Assembly (NCBI GenBank): GCA_031291295.1
Contig: JARLJI010000060.1
Location: forward strand, 1-42,256
Length of the DNA stretch: 42,256 nt
Direction: 5' to 3'
Source: Rhodoferax sp.
Lineage (GTDB): Bacteria; Pseudomonadota; Gammaproteobacteria; Burkholderiales; Burkholderiaceae_C
Shown: piece after piece, positions 8,050 through 17,248 of the stretch
How the letters are laid out: each line of letters begins with the position of its first letter
Numbering within the stretch: position 1 is the first letter of the stretch
Position numbers and translations under genes: made by a program
The notes under the pieces: generated by a model
Told to the model about the DNA's origin: nothing
The model's input: only the letters and a program-made list of their open reading frames with translations
Databases searched by the model: none

Positions 8050-8637
8050 ATGAAAACTCCCTCTCTCTGGCTGGCCGGCATGGCCCTGTGTCTCTGGTCC
8101 ATCGCGTCCTGCGCCGCCCCGGTGGAGCTGGCAGGCGTCAGACTGGAAGACAGTGCGAGCGTGCATGGCAGCAAACTGGCGCTCAACGGCGCCGGCATCC
8201 GCTACAAGGCGATTTTCAAGGTCTACACCGCCGGCCTGTACCTGACCCAAAAGGCCGGCACGCCGGACGAAGTGCTGGCCGCCCCGGGCCCGAAGCGCCT
8301 GAGCATCACCATGCTGCGCGACATCGACTCCGACGAACTCGGCAAACTGTTTACCCGCGGCGTGCAGGACAACGAGCCCAAGGGCGAGATGTCCAAACTG
8401 ATCCCCGGCCTGATCCGCATGAGCCAGATCTTTTCGGACCAGAAAAAGCTGCTGAGCGGCGACAACTTCCTGATCGACTGGGTGCCGGGCACCGGCACCG
8501 TCCTCACGGTCAAGGGCAAGGTGCAGGGCGAACCCTTCAAGGAGCCCGAGTTCTTCAACGCGTTGATGCGCATCTGGCTTGGCCCCAGCCCGGCCGACTG
8601 GCGGCTGAAAGAAGCGCTGCTCGGCAAACCGGTGTGA
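8050..8637 (+). CDS. Chalcone isomerase-like periplasmic protein
   Basis: 195 residues with an N-terminal signal peptide (MKTPSLWLAGMALCLWSIAS, cut probably after CAA). The mature part begins with ELAGVRLEDSASVHGSKLAL, then GAGIRYKAIFKVYTAGLYL, and has VPGTGTVLTVKGKVQGEPF later. This is the pattern of the bacterial chalcone-isomerase-like family (PF16036). Members are exported proteins of unknown, probably lipid-binding, function; they lack the plant catalytic set. It is divergent from trpE. No Shine-Dalgarno is seen before the ATG, and the sequence just upstream is a T-run. Confidence 0.82.
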   Translation: MKTPSLWLAGMALCLWSIASCAAPVELAGVRLEDSASVHGSKLALNGAGIRYKAIFKVYTAGLYLTQKAGTPDEVLAAPGPKRLSITMLRDIDSDELGKLFTRGVQDNEPKGEMSKLIPGLIRMSQIFSDQKKLLSGDNFLIDWVPGTGTVLTVKGKVQGEPFKEPEFFNALMRIWLGPSPADWRLKEALLGKPV

Positions 8638-8663
8638 TGACGTGATGGCGTGACGGCGACCTG

Positions 8664-9395
8664 TTAAACGCCACCGACGCGCGCCAGTTCCGCCAGCGAG
8701 TCGACAAAGCCGTCGGCGTCCACGGCACGCACCGGCTCGCCATGGTTGTAGCCATAGGTCACGAGCACCACCGGGCAGCCCGCGGCGCGCGCGGCCTGCG
8801 CGTCGTTGCTGGAGTCGCCAATCATGAGCGTGCGTGCCGGCGCGGTACCGAGCGCCTCGCAGGTCTTGCGCAGCGGCAGCGGGTCGGGCTTTTTGCGCTC
8901 GAACGCATCGCCGCCAAACACCTGGCTGAAAAAACCGTCCAGCCCCTTGGCCTGCAGCAGCGTGCGCGCAAACGCGGTGGGCTTGTTGGTCAGGCAGGCA
9001 AGCGGCAGGCCGCGCCGGCGCAGCGCGCGCAAGCCGTCGCGGGCGCCGGGAAACACCGTGGCGTACCGGCCGTTGATGACCCCATAGTGCCGCTGGTAGC
9101 TGTCCCGGGCGCGTGCCAAAATCGCTTCCGAATTCATAGCACTCTGTTCATATCCATCATGGACTACAACATGATTTAGTACACAATGAATGAGGTGTTC
9201 GGAGCCCTTGCCGACCCACCGCTCCACCATGGCGTGATCGACCCGCGCCGGCGCCGCTCCCGGGCCCGCCAGGTCGCCCAGCATCAGGTTCAGGGCGACC
9301 GCAAAATCACCAAGCGTGTCGATCAGCGTGCCGTCGAGATCGATGATGGCGGCGTCAATTTTCGAGTGATGGGGGTGCATGGCGTTCGCAGTCAA
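8664..9395 (-). CDS. gph: Phosphoglycolate phosphatase (HAD superfamily)
   Basis: 243 residues. It hydrolyses 2-phosphoglycolate. HAD motif I is IIDLDGTLIDT at residue 17, motif II LACLTNKPT near 140, motif III Lys in FERKKPDP near 170, and motif IV MIGDSSNDAQAARAAG near 197. The start may be at 9395 or at the Met of MHPHHSKIDA, five codons later. Residues 73-90 (LNHVVVHDGYEQSAMNSE) lie in the helical cap and are encoded by a family 1 repeat inserted in antisense orientation with the frame kept. The gene is minus-strand, downstream of the trpE promoter region and separate from rpe, with which it is often clustered. Confidence 0.92.
   Translation of the reverse strand: MTANAMHPHHSKIDAAIIDLDGTLIDTLGDFAVALNLMLGDLAGPGAAPARVDHAMVERWVGKGSEHLIHCVLNHVVVHDGYEQSAMNSEAILARARDSYQRHYGVINGRYATVFPGARDGLRALRRRGLPLACLTNKPTAFARTLLQAKGLDGFFSQVFGGDAFERKKPDPLPLRKTCEALGTAPARTLMIGDSSNDAQAARAAGCPVVLVTYGYNHGEPVRAVDADGFVDSLAELARVGGV
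9128..9180 (+). repeat. Family 1 repeat, antisense copy inside gph
   Basis: The plus strand has CCGAATTCATAGCACTCTG, then TTCATATCCATCATGGACTA and CAACATGATTT. It aligns block by block with the copy at 26082-26140 (CGAATTCAATAGC...GGGCTA...TTTT). It is diverged, and opposite in direction to gph. Confidence 0.6.
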
Positions 9396-9433
9396 GGGAT
9401 GGCGTCCCGGGCGTTGGCGCCAGCGGGGCGGGC

Positions 9434-9462
9434 TTCGCGGCAGGCCGGCGCCAGCCTACAAT
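9434..9462 (+). promoter_or_regulatory. Candidate sigma-70 promoter of the acyl-CoA synthetase gene
   Basis: TACAAT (9457-9462) is a good -10 hexamer, and TTCGCG 17 bp upstream is a weak -35. It lies 60 bp before the ATG at 9522, in the space between gph and the acyl-CoA synthetase gene. On the opposite strand GATAAT in the same spot could serve gph. Confidence 0.35.
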
Positions 9463-9521
9463 TATCCTTGGTTACGTTTGGCGCCGGTCCGTCTGCCTCC
9501 TTTCATTCGCGAGGAAAAACC

Positions 9522-11423
9522 ATGACTCATGTGCATTTACTGGATCGCCTGATTGGCCCGGTGCTGCCGCCGCTGCGCACTGCCGCCGAGCTGGCAGCCT
9601 TCGAGGCGGCGCCGTACACCGAGCGCATCATTCCGCAAAGCACCTACGAGGCCCTGCAACTCGGTGCGGCGCGCGATCCGGACGCGGCCGCGATCCAGTT
9701 CCTGCAAAAGGCCGATCCCGAGGAAACTCCGGTCACGATCTCGTATGCCCGGTTCATGGCCCGCGTCACGCAGTCGGCCAACCTGTTCAGCGACCTCGGG
9801 GTGGGCCCGAACGACGTGGTGAGCTTCCTGCTGCCGCTGGTGCCGCAGGCCTTCTTCGCGCTGTTCGGCGCGCAGGCCGCGGGCATCGCGAATCCGGTGA
9901 ATCCCCTGCTCTCACGCGACCAGATCACCGAGATTTTGCGCGCGGCCAACACCAAAGTGCTGGTCGCGCTTGGCCCCGTGCCGGGCTCCGACATCTGGAA
10001 CAAGGTGCAGCGCATCAAGGACGATCTGCCGAACCTCAAGGCCATCGTGGTGGTGCACGGCACCACCGACGAGGCCAACGCCGTGTACAGCTTCGATGCG
10101 CTGATCGACAAATATCCGGTAACCCGCCTGAGCAGCGGCCGGCGCATTGCCGCGGACGACGCGGCCGGCTACTTCCACACCGGTGGCACCACCGGCACGC
10201 CCAAGCTGGTGCGCCACACGCATGGCAACCAGGTGTACCAGGCCTGGGCCATGGGCCTGATGCTGCCGGTGGGCCGTGGCCAGACCCTGCTGTTCGGGTT
10301 GCCGCTGTTCCACGTCGGCGGTGCGCTCACGCAGGGCCTGGCGCCGCTGGCGCTGGGCAGCACCCTGGTGGTCGTGGCGCCGGCGGGCTGGCGCGAGCCG
10401 AACGCCATCCGCAACGTCTGGCGGCTGGTCGAGCGCTACCGGCCGCTCGTGTTCGGCGGCGTGCCCACGGTACTGGCGGCCGCGCTGGGCGTGCCGGTCG
10501 CGGGTGCAGACGTCTCGAGTATCCGCATCGCCTCCGGCGGCGGCTCGGCGATCCCGGTGGCCGTCGGCAAGACGTACACGGAGCAGTTCCACGTGCCGGT
10601 GCTCGAGGTCTACGGCATGACCGAAACCTCCAGCGTGCTCACCATGAGCTACCCCGACCGGCCGGTGCGGCTGGGCTCGGTGGGCCATGCCGTGCCCTAC
10701 AGCCGCGTGCGCATTGTCAAGATCGACGACGAGGGACGCTACCTGGGGGATTGCGCCGCGAACGAGATCGGCGTGGTCGCCATGGCCGGGCCGGGCATGT
10801 TCTCGGGCTACCTCAGCGAGTCGCACAACCGCGGCGCCTTCGTCGAGCCGGGCTGGGTGAATTCGGGTGACCTGGGGCGGCTCGACGACGAGGGTTACCT
10901 GTGGCTCACGGGCCGCGCCAAGGACCTCATCATCCGCGGCGGGCACAACATCGACCCGCTGGCGATCGAAGAGGTCTTCTTTGGGCACCCCGCGGTGGCG
11001 CTGGCCGCCGTGGTGGGCGAGCCCGATGCCTATGCAGGCGAGCTGCCGGTGGCCTTCGTGCAACTCAAGCCGGACGCGAAAATCGACGCGGGCGAGTTGC
11101 TGGATTACGTGCGCGAGCGCACCCCCGAGCGCGCCGCCGTGCCGGTGCACCTGTATTTCATCGACCCGATCCCGCTCACAGGCGTCGGCAAGGTGTTCAA
11201 GCCGGCGCTGCGCTGGGACGCCACCCGGCGCGCGGTCAGCCGGATGCTCGCGGACCTGCAGCCCGCCGGCGGCACTTTGACGGTGGAGGTCGGCGCCCAT
11301 GCAGAGCACGGCAGCCTGATCACGGTTGCAATCAAAGGCGTGGCAGAGCCGAACCGGGCGCTGCTGGCGCAGCAGGTGCACGAGCGGCTGAACCCGCTGG
11401 TGATGCGACACGAGATTGTCTGA
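9522..11423 (+). CDS. Acyl-CoA synthetase, AMP-binding family
   Basis: 633 residues from the ATG at 9522, which has GAGG seven bases upstream; a longer reading frame opens at 9186 but overlaps gph. The ANL-superfamily motifs are complete: the phosphate-binding loop HTGGTTGTPKLVRHTH near residue 220, EVYGMTETS near 363, WVNSGDLGRLDDEGYLWLTG near 446, and RAKDLIIRGGHNIDP. The C-terminal lysine is in GKVFKPALR. Such enzymes activate a carboxylate as acyl-AMP and then form the CoA thioester. The substrate is not evident; fatty or aromatic acids are both possible. It stands alone between gph and rpe and is convergent with rpe. Confidence 0.9.
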   Translation: MTHVHLLDRLIGPVLPPLRTAAELAAFEAAPYTERIIPQSTYEALQLGAARDPDAAAIQFLQKADPEETPVTISYARFMARVTQSANLFSDLGVGPNDVVSFLLPLVPQAFFALFGAQAAGIANPVNPLLSRDQITEILRAANTKVLVALGPVPGSDIWNKVQRIKDDLPNLKAIVVVHGTTDEANAVYSFDALIDKYPVTRLSSGRRIAADDAAGYFHTGGTTGTPKLVRHTHGNQVYQAWAMGLMLPVGRGQTLLFGLPLFHVGGALTQGLAPLALGSTLVVVAPAGWREPNAIRNVWRLVERYRPLVFGGVPTVLAAALGVPVAGADVSSIRIASGGGSAIPVAVGKTYTEQFHVPVLEVYGMTETSSVLTMSYPDRPVRLGSVGHAVPYSRVRIVKIDDEGRYLGDCAANEIGVVAMAGPGMFSGYLSESHNRGAFVEPGWVNSGDLGRLDDEGYLWLTGRAKDLIIRGGHNIDPLAIEEVFFGHPAVALAAVVGEPDAYAGELPVAFVQLKPDAKIDAGELLDYVRERTPERAAVPVHLYFIDPIPLTGVGKVFKPALRWDATRRAVSRMLADLQPAGGTLTVEVGAHAEHGSLITVAIKGVAEPNRALLAQQVHERLNPLVMRHEIV

Positions 11424-11496
11424 GGGTGGAACTCACCGGCGGCGCGACGCCGTCAGCCTGCGCGCACGTCTTCCTCGAGGCAAACGCCAGCGCGCT

Positions 11497-12195
11497 TTAC
11501 GCCTTCGCCAGTTCCGCGCGCATCGCGGCTATCGTGGCCTTGTAATCCGGCTTGCCGAAAATCGCGCTGCCCGCCACAAAGGTGTCGGCTCCGGCAGCGG
11601 CCACGCGCGCGATGTTGCCCTCTTTGATGCCGCCATCGACTTCGAGCCGGATGTCGCGGCCCGACGCGTCGATGCGCCGGCGCACCGCTTCGATCTTGCG
11701 CAGCGCCGAGTCGATGAAGCTCTGGCCGCCAAAACCGGGGTTGACGCTCATGATCAGCACGAGGTCGATGTCGTCGATCATCCAGTCCAGCACATCCAGG
11801 CTGGCGGCCGGGTTGAACACCAGGCCGGCCTTGCAGCCCTTGGCCTTGATGGCCTGCACGCTGCGGTGCACGTGGGGGCCGGCGTCGGCATGAAAGCTGA
11901 TCTGGTCGGCCCCGGCGTCGGCAAACGAGGCGGCCAGCGCATCGACCGGCTGCACCATCAGGTGCACATCGATCGGCACCGGCGTGCCGTCGGGCTTTTT
12001 GGCATGCGGCTTGAGCGCCTGGCAGATCATCGGCCCAAAGGTCAGGTTGGGCACGTAATGGTTGTCCATCACGTCGAAATGGATCCAGTCGGCGCCGGCG
12101 GCGATAACGTTCTTCACCTCGTCGCCCAATCGCGCAAAGTCGGCGGACAAAATGGACGGGGCAATGCGGAAATGGCGGGGCGTGGTCTTGCTCAT
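11497..12195 (-). CDS. rpe: Ribulose-phosphate 3-epimerase
   Basis: 232 residues, typical length. It interconverts ribulose 5-phosphate and xylulose 5-phosphate. [18 protein letters not shown] at the N-terminus carries the family signature, followed by [19 protein letters not shown] with metal-binding His/Asp. DVHLMV comes next, then [15 protein letters not shown] near residue 150, EVDGGIK near 185 and AGSAIFG near 212. The convergent gap to the acyl-CoA synthetase gene is 73 bp with only a weak GC hairpin. It is divergent from apaG across a family 2 repeat. Confidence 0.96.
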   Translation of the reverse strand: MSKTTPRHFRIAPSILSADFARLGDEVKNVIAAGADWIHFDVMDNHYVPNLTFGPMICQALKPHAKKPDGTPVPIDVHLMVQPVDALAASFADAGADQISFHADAGPHVHRSVQAIKAKGCKAGLVFNPAASLDVLDWMIDDIDLVLIMSVNPGFGGQSFIDSALRKIEAVRRRIDASGRDIRLEVDGGIKEGNIARVAAAGADTFVAGSAIFGKPDYKATIAAMRAELAKA

Positions 12196-12214
12196 GCCAA
12201 TATTGTCGCAGTTA

Positions 12215-12296
12215 GCGAACGCAGCGAAGGGCCGCCCCGAGCAAGTTCAGCCCCCTCGGGGGGCAGCGCCGTACACGCAGTGACAAGCGTGGGGGC
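12215..12296 (-). repeat. Family 2 repeat between rpe and apaG
   Basis: The minus strand reads TGCCCCCACGCTTGTCACTG then CGTGTACGGCGCTGCCCCCC, and ends CTCGGGGCGGCCCTTCGCTG. It shares ordered blocks with 4546-4646 (CCCCCACGCT, CACTGCGTGT, GCTGCCCCC, GGGGCGGCCC). It fills most of the space where the divergent rpe and apaG promoters should be. Confidence 0.75.
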
Positions 12297-12312
12297 AAAT
12301 GACACAGGTACC

Positions 12313-12717
12313 ATGGAGCCCATGCCGAAATACCAGATCATTGTGAATGTGCAACCGCGCTACCTGCCCGAGCAGTCGGCGCCCCTGGACAACGTCTTTG
12401 GCTTTGCCTACACCGTCACCATCACCAACGACGGCGAGGTGCCGGCGCAGGTTATCGCGCGCCACTGGTTCATCAGCGACGCCGACGGCCACACCGAGCA
12501 GGTGAAGGGGCTGGGCGTGGTGGGCCACCAGCCGCTGCTCAAGCCGGGCGAGTCGTTTCAGTACACCAGCGGCTGCCGGCTGCGCACGGCCAGCGGCACC
12601 ATGCATGGCAGCTATTTCTGCGTGGCGGAGGACGGTGAGCGCTTCGAGGCACCCATCCCCATGTTTGTCCTCGATGCCGGCAGCGGCGACACCCCGACCC
12701 GCCGCGTGCTGCACTGA
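12313..12717 (+). CDS. apaG: ApaG / CorD family protein
   Basis: 134 residues. It is a single fibronectin-III-like domain. KYQIIVNVQPRYLPEQSAP is the family N-terminus, with FAYTVTITNDG, HWFISDADG, GVVGHQPLLKPGESFQYTSG and the end GSYFCVAEDGERFEAPIPMF. In E. coli the gene sits with apaH and ksgA and is linked to cobalt resistance (CorD); the biochemical role is unclear. ATG at 12313 has AGG close upstream; a second ATG at 12322 (MPKYQ) matches the usual family start equally well. It is divergent from rpe. Confidence 0.93.
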   Translation: MEPMPKYQIIVNVQPRYLPEQSAPLDNVFGFAYTVTITNDGEVPAQVIARHWFISDADGHTEQVKGLGVVGHQPLLKPGESFQYTSGCRLRTASGTMHGSYFCVAEDGERFEAPIPMFVLDAGSGDTPTRRVLH

Positions 12718-12726
12718 CCCCCTTGC

Positions 12727-14715
12727 ATGCGTGACCTGAGCACCCTGCTGCGCGAGCTCGATCCGCAGGCGGGTCTGGCACAGCGCCATTTGTGGCTGAT
12801 CTGGCTGTTCGGCTGGATTCGCGGCGACCAGGCCTCGCCCGAGGCCGCGTTGAGCCGCGTTCAGCTGTTCCTCGACGCGCTGGACGCCAACCCGGAGTTG
12901 CAGGAGCGCTTGCAGGCCTGGTGGCTGGTGCTGGCGCAGACTGTTGACATCACGACGCTGCTGGCCGATTTCGGCTTCGCGCCGCGCACCGCCTTTGTCA
13001 GCGAGCTGGCCGAGCGGCTGCGCCGCAAGCTGCTGCCCGGCACGCCCGAAACTACCGACGCTGCCGAGCTGTTCCTGCTGGCCCTGCCGACGCAGTTCGA
13101 CGCCCTGTGGCTCGCCCTGCTCGATGCGCCGATGCTGGGCCGGCTGGCGCACGTGCTGTCGGGGGATCAGCCGGCGGGCCGTGCACAGTGGCAGCAGATC
13201 GTGCTGGAGGCCATCAACTACTGCATGAGCCAGATCGTGGCCGCCGGTTACGCCCCCGAACTGCGGCTGCGCATGAGCGAGCCGGTGCGCATGGCCCAGC
13301 CGTTTCATGCACTGGGCGCAGACCTGGACGCACTGCGCCTTGAGGTGCTGCGCCAGCCGCGCATTGATGCACAACTGCAGGCCGCGCTGCAGCAATTTCG
13401 CGAGCGGCTGGACGCCTGCCGCCACGCCGCCGCCACGGTTTACACGCACCTGGAAGACAACGGCATCTCGGTCGGCCTGGTGTTCCGGCTGCGCCAGTTG
13501 CGCGAGCGGGTGCTGCGCGTGCGCGAACTGCTCGACTGCCTGCTGTCGGCCACGCCGGCCGCCAGTGCGGCCCGCTTGATGGCGCGACTGGTGACAGCCG
13601 GGCGCGAACACAGCAGCATCCGCGCGCTGATTGCCTCCAACTCCTCGCTGCTGGCCGCCAAGGTGGCCGAGCGCAGCGCGGAAACCGGCGAGCACTACAT
13701 CACACGCAACCGGCGGGAGTATGCAGCCATGCTGCGCCAGGCGGCCGGCGGCGGGGCGTTCATGTCGCTCACCACGCTGCTGAAGTTCGTGGTGCTCAGC
13801 CTGGGGCTATCCATCTTCTGGGGCGGTTTTTTTGCGGGACTCAACTACGCCGTCAGCTTTGTGATGATCCAGTTGCTGCACTGGACGGTGGCGACCAAGC
13901 AGCCCGCCATGACGGCGCCGGCGATGGCGGCCAAGCTCAAGGAGCTGAGCCAGCCCGGCGCCATCGAGTCGTTTGTGGACGAGGTGGCGCATCTGGTGCG
14001 CTCCCAGGTGGCGGCCGTGCTGGGCAACCTGGCGCTGGTGTTTCCGGGGGCGCTGGGCTTGAGCCTGCTGGTCTGGCTGGTGCTGGGGCGCCCGATGATC
14101 GATACCAGGGAGGCCGACTATGTGTTTCACAGCCTGAGCCTGCTCGGGCCGACCGCGCTGTTTGCCGCGTTCACGGGCGTGCTGCTGTTTGCCTCGAGCA
14201 TTGTGGCCGGCTGGGTCGAAAACTGGTTTGTGCTGCACCGGCTGGACTCGGCCCTGCGCTACAACCCGCGCATCACGGCCGCGCTGGGCAGCGCGCGGGC
14301 GGCGCGTTGGGCCGCTTTCATGCGAAAGAACATCTCGGGCTTTGCCTCCAACGTCTCGCTGGGTTTCATGCTGGGCCTGATTCCGGCCTTTGCCGCCTTC
14401 TTCGGCCTGGGGCTGGAAGTGCGCCACGTCACGCTGTCGACCGGCCAGATCGCGGCGGCCTGCGCCACCTACGGCCCCGGGGTGCTGCAAATGCCGGCAC
14501 TGTGGTGGTGCCTGGCGGGCGTGCTGGTCACCGGCCCGCTGAATGTGGGTGTGAGCTTTTACTGCGCCTTCCGGCTCGCGCTGCGCGCCCACAACGTGAG
14601 CGGCGTGGCGCGCGCGCAGATTCGTGCGGCGATCTGGGCACGCTGGCGCCATGCGCCGCTCAGCTTTTTCTTTCCGCCCCGGGACGCCGACCCGCCGCCC
14701 AGCGCGCCGGCTTGA
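12727..14715 (+). CDS. Membrane protein of the 'site-specific recombinase' (Gcr) family
   Basis: 662 residues. It matches the betaproteobacterial family usually labelled site-specific recombinase (PF10136, after Neisseria Gcr). The N-terminal half (to ~340) is soluble and helix-rich. The C-terminal half has about five to seven strongly hydrophobic segments, for example LSLGLSIFWGGFFAGLNYAV, LALVFPGALGLSLLVWLVLG and WWCLAGVLVTGPLNVGVSF. I see no serine- or tyrosine-recombinase active-site pattern, so the name should be treated with caution; an integral membrane role is more likely. It follows apaG by 9 bp on the same strand. Confidence 0.8.
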   Translation: MRDLSTLLRELDPQAGLAQRHLWLIWLFGWIRGDQASPEAALSRVQLFLDALDANPELQERLQAWWLVLAQTVDITTLLADFGFAPRTAFVSELAERLRRKLLPGTPETTDAAELFLLALPTQFDALWLALLDAPMLGRLAHVLSGDQPAGRAQWQQIVLEAINYCMSQIVAAGYAPELRLRMSEPVRMAQPFHALGADLDALRLEVLRQPRIDAQLQAALQQFRERLDACRHAAATVYTHLEDNGISVGLVFRLRQLRERVLRVRELLDCLLSATPAASAARLMARLVTAGREHSSIRALIASNSSLLAAKVAERSAETGEHYITRNRREYAAMLRQAAGGGAFMSLTTLLKFVVLSLGLSIFWGGFFAGLNYAVSFVMIQLLHWTVATKQPAMTAPAMAAKLKELSQPGAIESFVDEVAHLVRSQVAAVLGNLALVFPGALGLSLLVWLVLGRPMIDTREADYVFHSLSLLGPTALFAAFTGVLLFASSIVAGWVENWFVLHRLDSALRYNPRITAALGSARAARWAAFMRKNISGFASNVSLGFMLGLIPAFAAFFGLGLEVRHVTLSTGQIAAACATYGPGVLQMPALWWCLAGVLVTGPLNVGVSFYCAFRLALRAHNVSGVARAQIRAAIWARWRHAPLSFFFPPRDADPPPSAPA

Positions 14716-14846
14716 CACGCTATGATGACCCGAATCTGCCTCGCGCAACGCAACGCCGCTTCGAAGGCCATGCCGGGCCCCCTGGATGGGCCGCCTCTGC
14801 AGCTCGACCCGGCTCCCGATCAATCCGCCAAAGGAGCCCCCCTCAT

Positions 14847-16106
14847 ATGAATGAAATCATGGCCATCTGGGCGCAATGGCTCAAACCCTCGGCCGGCCTG
14901 CCCACCGTGCAGTGGTCAATCCTGCTGGCGCTGGCCGCGGCGGCCGGCCACCTGGTGCAACGCTATTTCGGCCTGCCCAAGGTGCTGGGCTACTCGGTGG
15001 TGGGCGCGTTTGCCGGCCTGGCCGGCTTCACCGGCGCGGTCTGGCCGTTGCAGGGCATCGGGCTGTTCCTGGTCGAGCTGGGCGTGGCGGTGGTGCTGTT
15101 CGAGGCCGGCGGACGCATTCCGCTGCGCTGGTTCCGCCACAACCCGATGGTGCTGGTGCAAAGCCTGCTCGAATCATTCGGCACGCTGGCGCTGGTGTTC
15201 TGGGTGATGCGCCTGCTGGACGTGCCGCAGGCGGTGGCCGAGCCGCTGGCACTGGTGGCGATGGCCGCCTCGCCGGCCGTGCTGATGCGGGTGGTGATGG
15301 ACACCCGCGCGTCCGGCCCCATGACCGAGCGGGCCATGGTGCTGTCGACCCTGAGCACGCTGTATGCCCTGACGCTGGTCAGCACCCAGGCCGGCCTGAT
15401 GGACCATCCGCACCTCGGGCTGATCGACTCGGTGTACCCGGTCGTGGTGGTGCTGGGCCTGTCGGTCGTGGTCGGCGCCGTGCTGGCGCTGGCCCTGCGC
15501 TCGGCCCTGCGCGTGATGAGCCCGAACAGCGAGAACACCTCCATCCTGCTGCTCGCGCTGATTGCCGTAGGCACCGCGCTGGCGGCGCATTTTGGTGGCT
15601 CGGCGCCGCTGGCGGCGCTGTTGGGCGGCATGCTGCTCAAGCAGCTGCACCCGCGCCCGTGGGCCTGGCCGCGCCAGCTGGGGACCGCCTCGTCGCTCTT
15701 GACCATGCTGATGTTCGTGCTGGTGTCGGTGGTGGCGGCCCAGGCCGACTGGAGCCGCCCGGTGGCCGCGCTGGTGCTGGCGCTGGTGGGCGCCCGCGCG
15801 CTGGCCAAGATCGTGGGTGTGGCGCTCGGCAATGCCGGCACCGGCGCCAGCTGGAAGCAGGCGCTGTGGGTCGGCTGCGCGATGTCGCCGATGTCCTCGG
15901 TCGCCCTGCTGCTGCTCTCGCAGTTCGTGGCCGCATCACCCTCGCAGGGCCCGATGATTGCCAGTATCGCGCTGCCCGCGATCCTGTTGATGGAGATGCT
16001 GGGCGCCGTGATCGCCACAGTGGCTATCCACCGCGCGGGCGAAAGCTCGAAACCCTGGGCTCCGGTGTTGCTGGGCTCCACCCTGGGAGATGGCCATGAG
16101 TCTTGA
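14847..16106 (+). CDS. Cation:proton antiporter, CPA2/KefB-like
   Basis: 419 residues with about 11-12 hydrophobic segments. The start at 14847 has AAGGAG 11 bases upstream. [18 protein letters not shown] near residue 32 is the CPA2 'discontinuous helix' start, and [20 protein letters not shown] near 70 is the next conserved segment. The typical Asp pair of the family is not obvious and the protein ends after the membrane domain, with no TrkA-N/RCK domain. Specificity (Na+, K+ or other) cannot be read. It overlaps the next gene by 11 bp, suggesting coupled translation. Confidence 0.8.
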   Translation: MNEIMAIWAQWLKPSAGLPTVQWSILLALAAAAGHLVQRYFGLPKVLGYSVVGAFAGLAGFTGAVWPLQGIGLFLVELGVAVVLFEAGGRIPLRWFRHNPMVLVQSLLESFGTLALVFWVMRLLDVPQAVAEPLALVAMAASPAVLMRVVMDTRASGPMTERAMVLSTLSTLYALTLVSTQAGLMDHPHLGLIDSVYPVVVVLGLSVVVGAVLALALRSALRVMSPNSENTSILLLALIAVGTALAAHFGGSAPLAALLGGMLLKQLHPRPWAWPRQLGTASSLLTMLMFVLVSVVAAQADWSRPVAALVLALVGARALAKIVGVALGNAGTGASWKQALWVGCAMSPMSSVALLLLSQFVAASPSQGPMIASIALPAILLMEMLGAVIATVAIHRAGESSKPWAPVLLGSTLGDGHES

Positions 16107-17226
16107 ACCGTTTCAACACTCGGCCGCGCTGTCGCTCGGCGTCGAGCTGGAGCTGCAGCTGGTCAACACGCACGACTACGACCTGGCACCCTACGCCGAA
16201 GACATGCTGCGCATGATGGCCAAGTACAAGCTGCCCGGCAGCGTGGTGCCCGAGATGACCTCCAGCATGATCGAAATCTCCACCGGCGTGTGCACGTCCT
16301 CGTCCGAGGTGCTGGGCCAGCTCTCGCAGATCCGCGACGCGCTGGTGAAGTGCGCGGACAAGCTCAACATCGCCGTGGTGGGCGGCGGCACGCACCCGTT
16401 CCAGCAGTGGCACGAACGGCGCATTTACGACAAGCCGCGCTTTCGCGAGCTGTCCGACCTGTATGGCTACCTGTCGAAACAGTTCACCATCTTCGGCCAG
16501 CACGTGCACGTGGGCTGCCCCGACGCTGACACCGCTCTGCTGACGCTGCACCGCATGTCGCGCTACATTCCGCACTTCATCGCGCTGTCGGCCTCCTCGC
16601 CGTACGTGCAGGGCCAGGACACGGCGTTCGACTCGGCGCGGCTGAATTCGGTGTTCGCGTTTCCGCTGTCCGGGCGAGCCCCGTTTGCGCTGACCTGGGA
16701 CGAGTTCACCGTCTACTTCGACAAGATGACGAAGACCGGCGTGGTCAAGAGCATGAAGGATTTTTACTGGGACATCCGGCCCAAGCCGGAGTTCGGCACC
16801 ATCGAGATCCGCGTGTTCGACACCCCGCTCACCGTGGAGCGCGCCGCCGCGCTGGCCGCCTTCGTGCAGTCGCTGGCCTCGTGGTTCATGAACGAGCAGC
16901 CCTTCATGCCCACGGAAGACGACTACCTGGTCTACACCTACAACCGCTTCCAGGCCTGCCGCTTCGGACTCGACGCGGTCTATGTGGACCCGGCCACCGG
17001 CGAGCACATGGCGCTGCGCGAGCATATTTTGCTGACCATGCACCAGATCAACAAACACGCCGAAGCGGTTAGCGCCAGCAGCGCCCTCAAGGTGCTGCGC
17101 AGCGACGTCAACCGCAACCACAATGACGCCCGCTGGCTGCGCGAGCGCCAGGGGCAGGAGCGGCTGCTGGCCGAGGTGATCCGTCAGGCCGCCGGGCGCT
17201 TCCGCGGCAGCGCGCCGCCGCCTTGA
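16096..17226 (+). CDS. ybdK: Carboxylate-amine ligase, YbdK/GCS2 family
   Basis: 376 residues from the ATG at 16096, chosen because GGGAGA sits 6-7 bases upstream; the in-frame ATG at 16090 would overlap that site. GVELELQLV near residue 17 is the GCS2 glutamate/ATP-binding start, then [37 protein letters not shown] and [21 protein letters not shown]. coli YbdK has weak gamma-glutamylcysteine ligase activity. The physiological substrate here is unknown. It lies between an antiporter gene and thiL. Confidence 0.9.
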   Translation: MSLEPFQHSAALSLGVELELQLVNTHDYDLAPYAEDMLRMMAKYKLPGSVVPEMTSSMIEISTGVCTSSSEVLGQLSQIRDALVKCADKLNIAVVGGGTHPFQQWHERRIYDKPRFRELSDLYGYLSKQFTIFGQHVHVGCPDADTALLTLHRMSRYIPHFIALSASSPYVQGQDTAFDSARLNSVFAFPLSGRAPFALTWDEFTVYFDKMTKTGVVKSMKDFYWDIRPKPEFGTIEIRVFDTPLTVERAAALAAFVQSLASWFMNEQPFMPTEDDYLVYTYNRFQACRFGLDAVYVDPATGEHMALREHILLTMHQINKHAEAVSASSALKVLRSDVNRNHNDARWLRERQGQERLLAEVIRQAAGRFRGSAPPP

Positions 17227-17248
17227 GCCGGCGCTGGAGACAGCCTGT

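Noticed and set aside
12247..13695. A 482-codon minus-strand frame opposite apaG and the recombinase-family gene
   Set aside because: The composition (Gln/Arg/Ala-rich, no domain) is that of an antisense shadow. The plus-strand proteins are recognisable families.
12727..14715. The 'recombinase' gene as evidence of a mobile element
   Set aside because: No catalytic motif, attachment sites, tRNA junction or cargo genes. It lies in a conserved housekeeping context.
14712..14726. Perfect TTGACA followed by TATGAT after the recombinase-family gene
   Set aside because: The two hexamers are only 3 bp apart, so they cannot act together. Neither has a partner at the proper distance.
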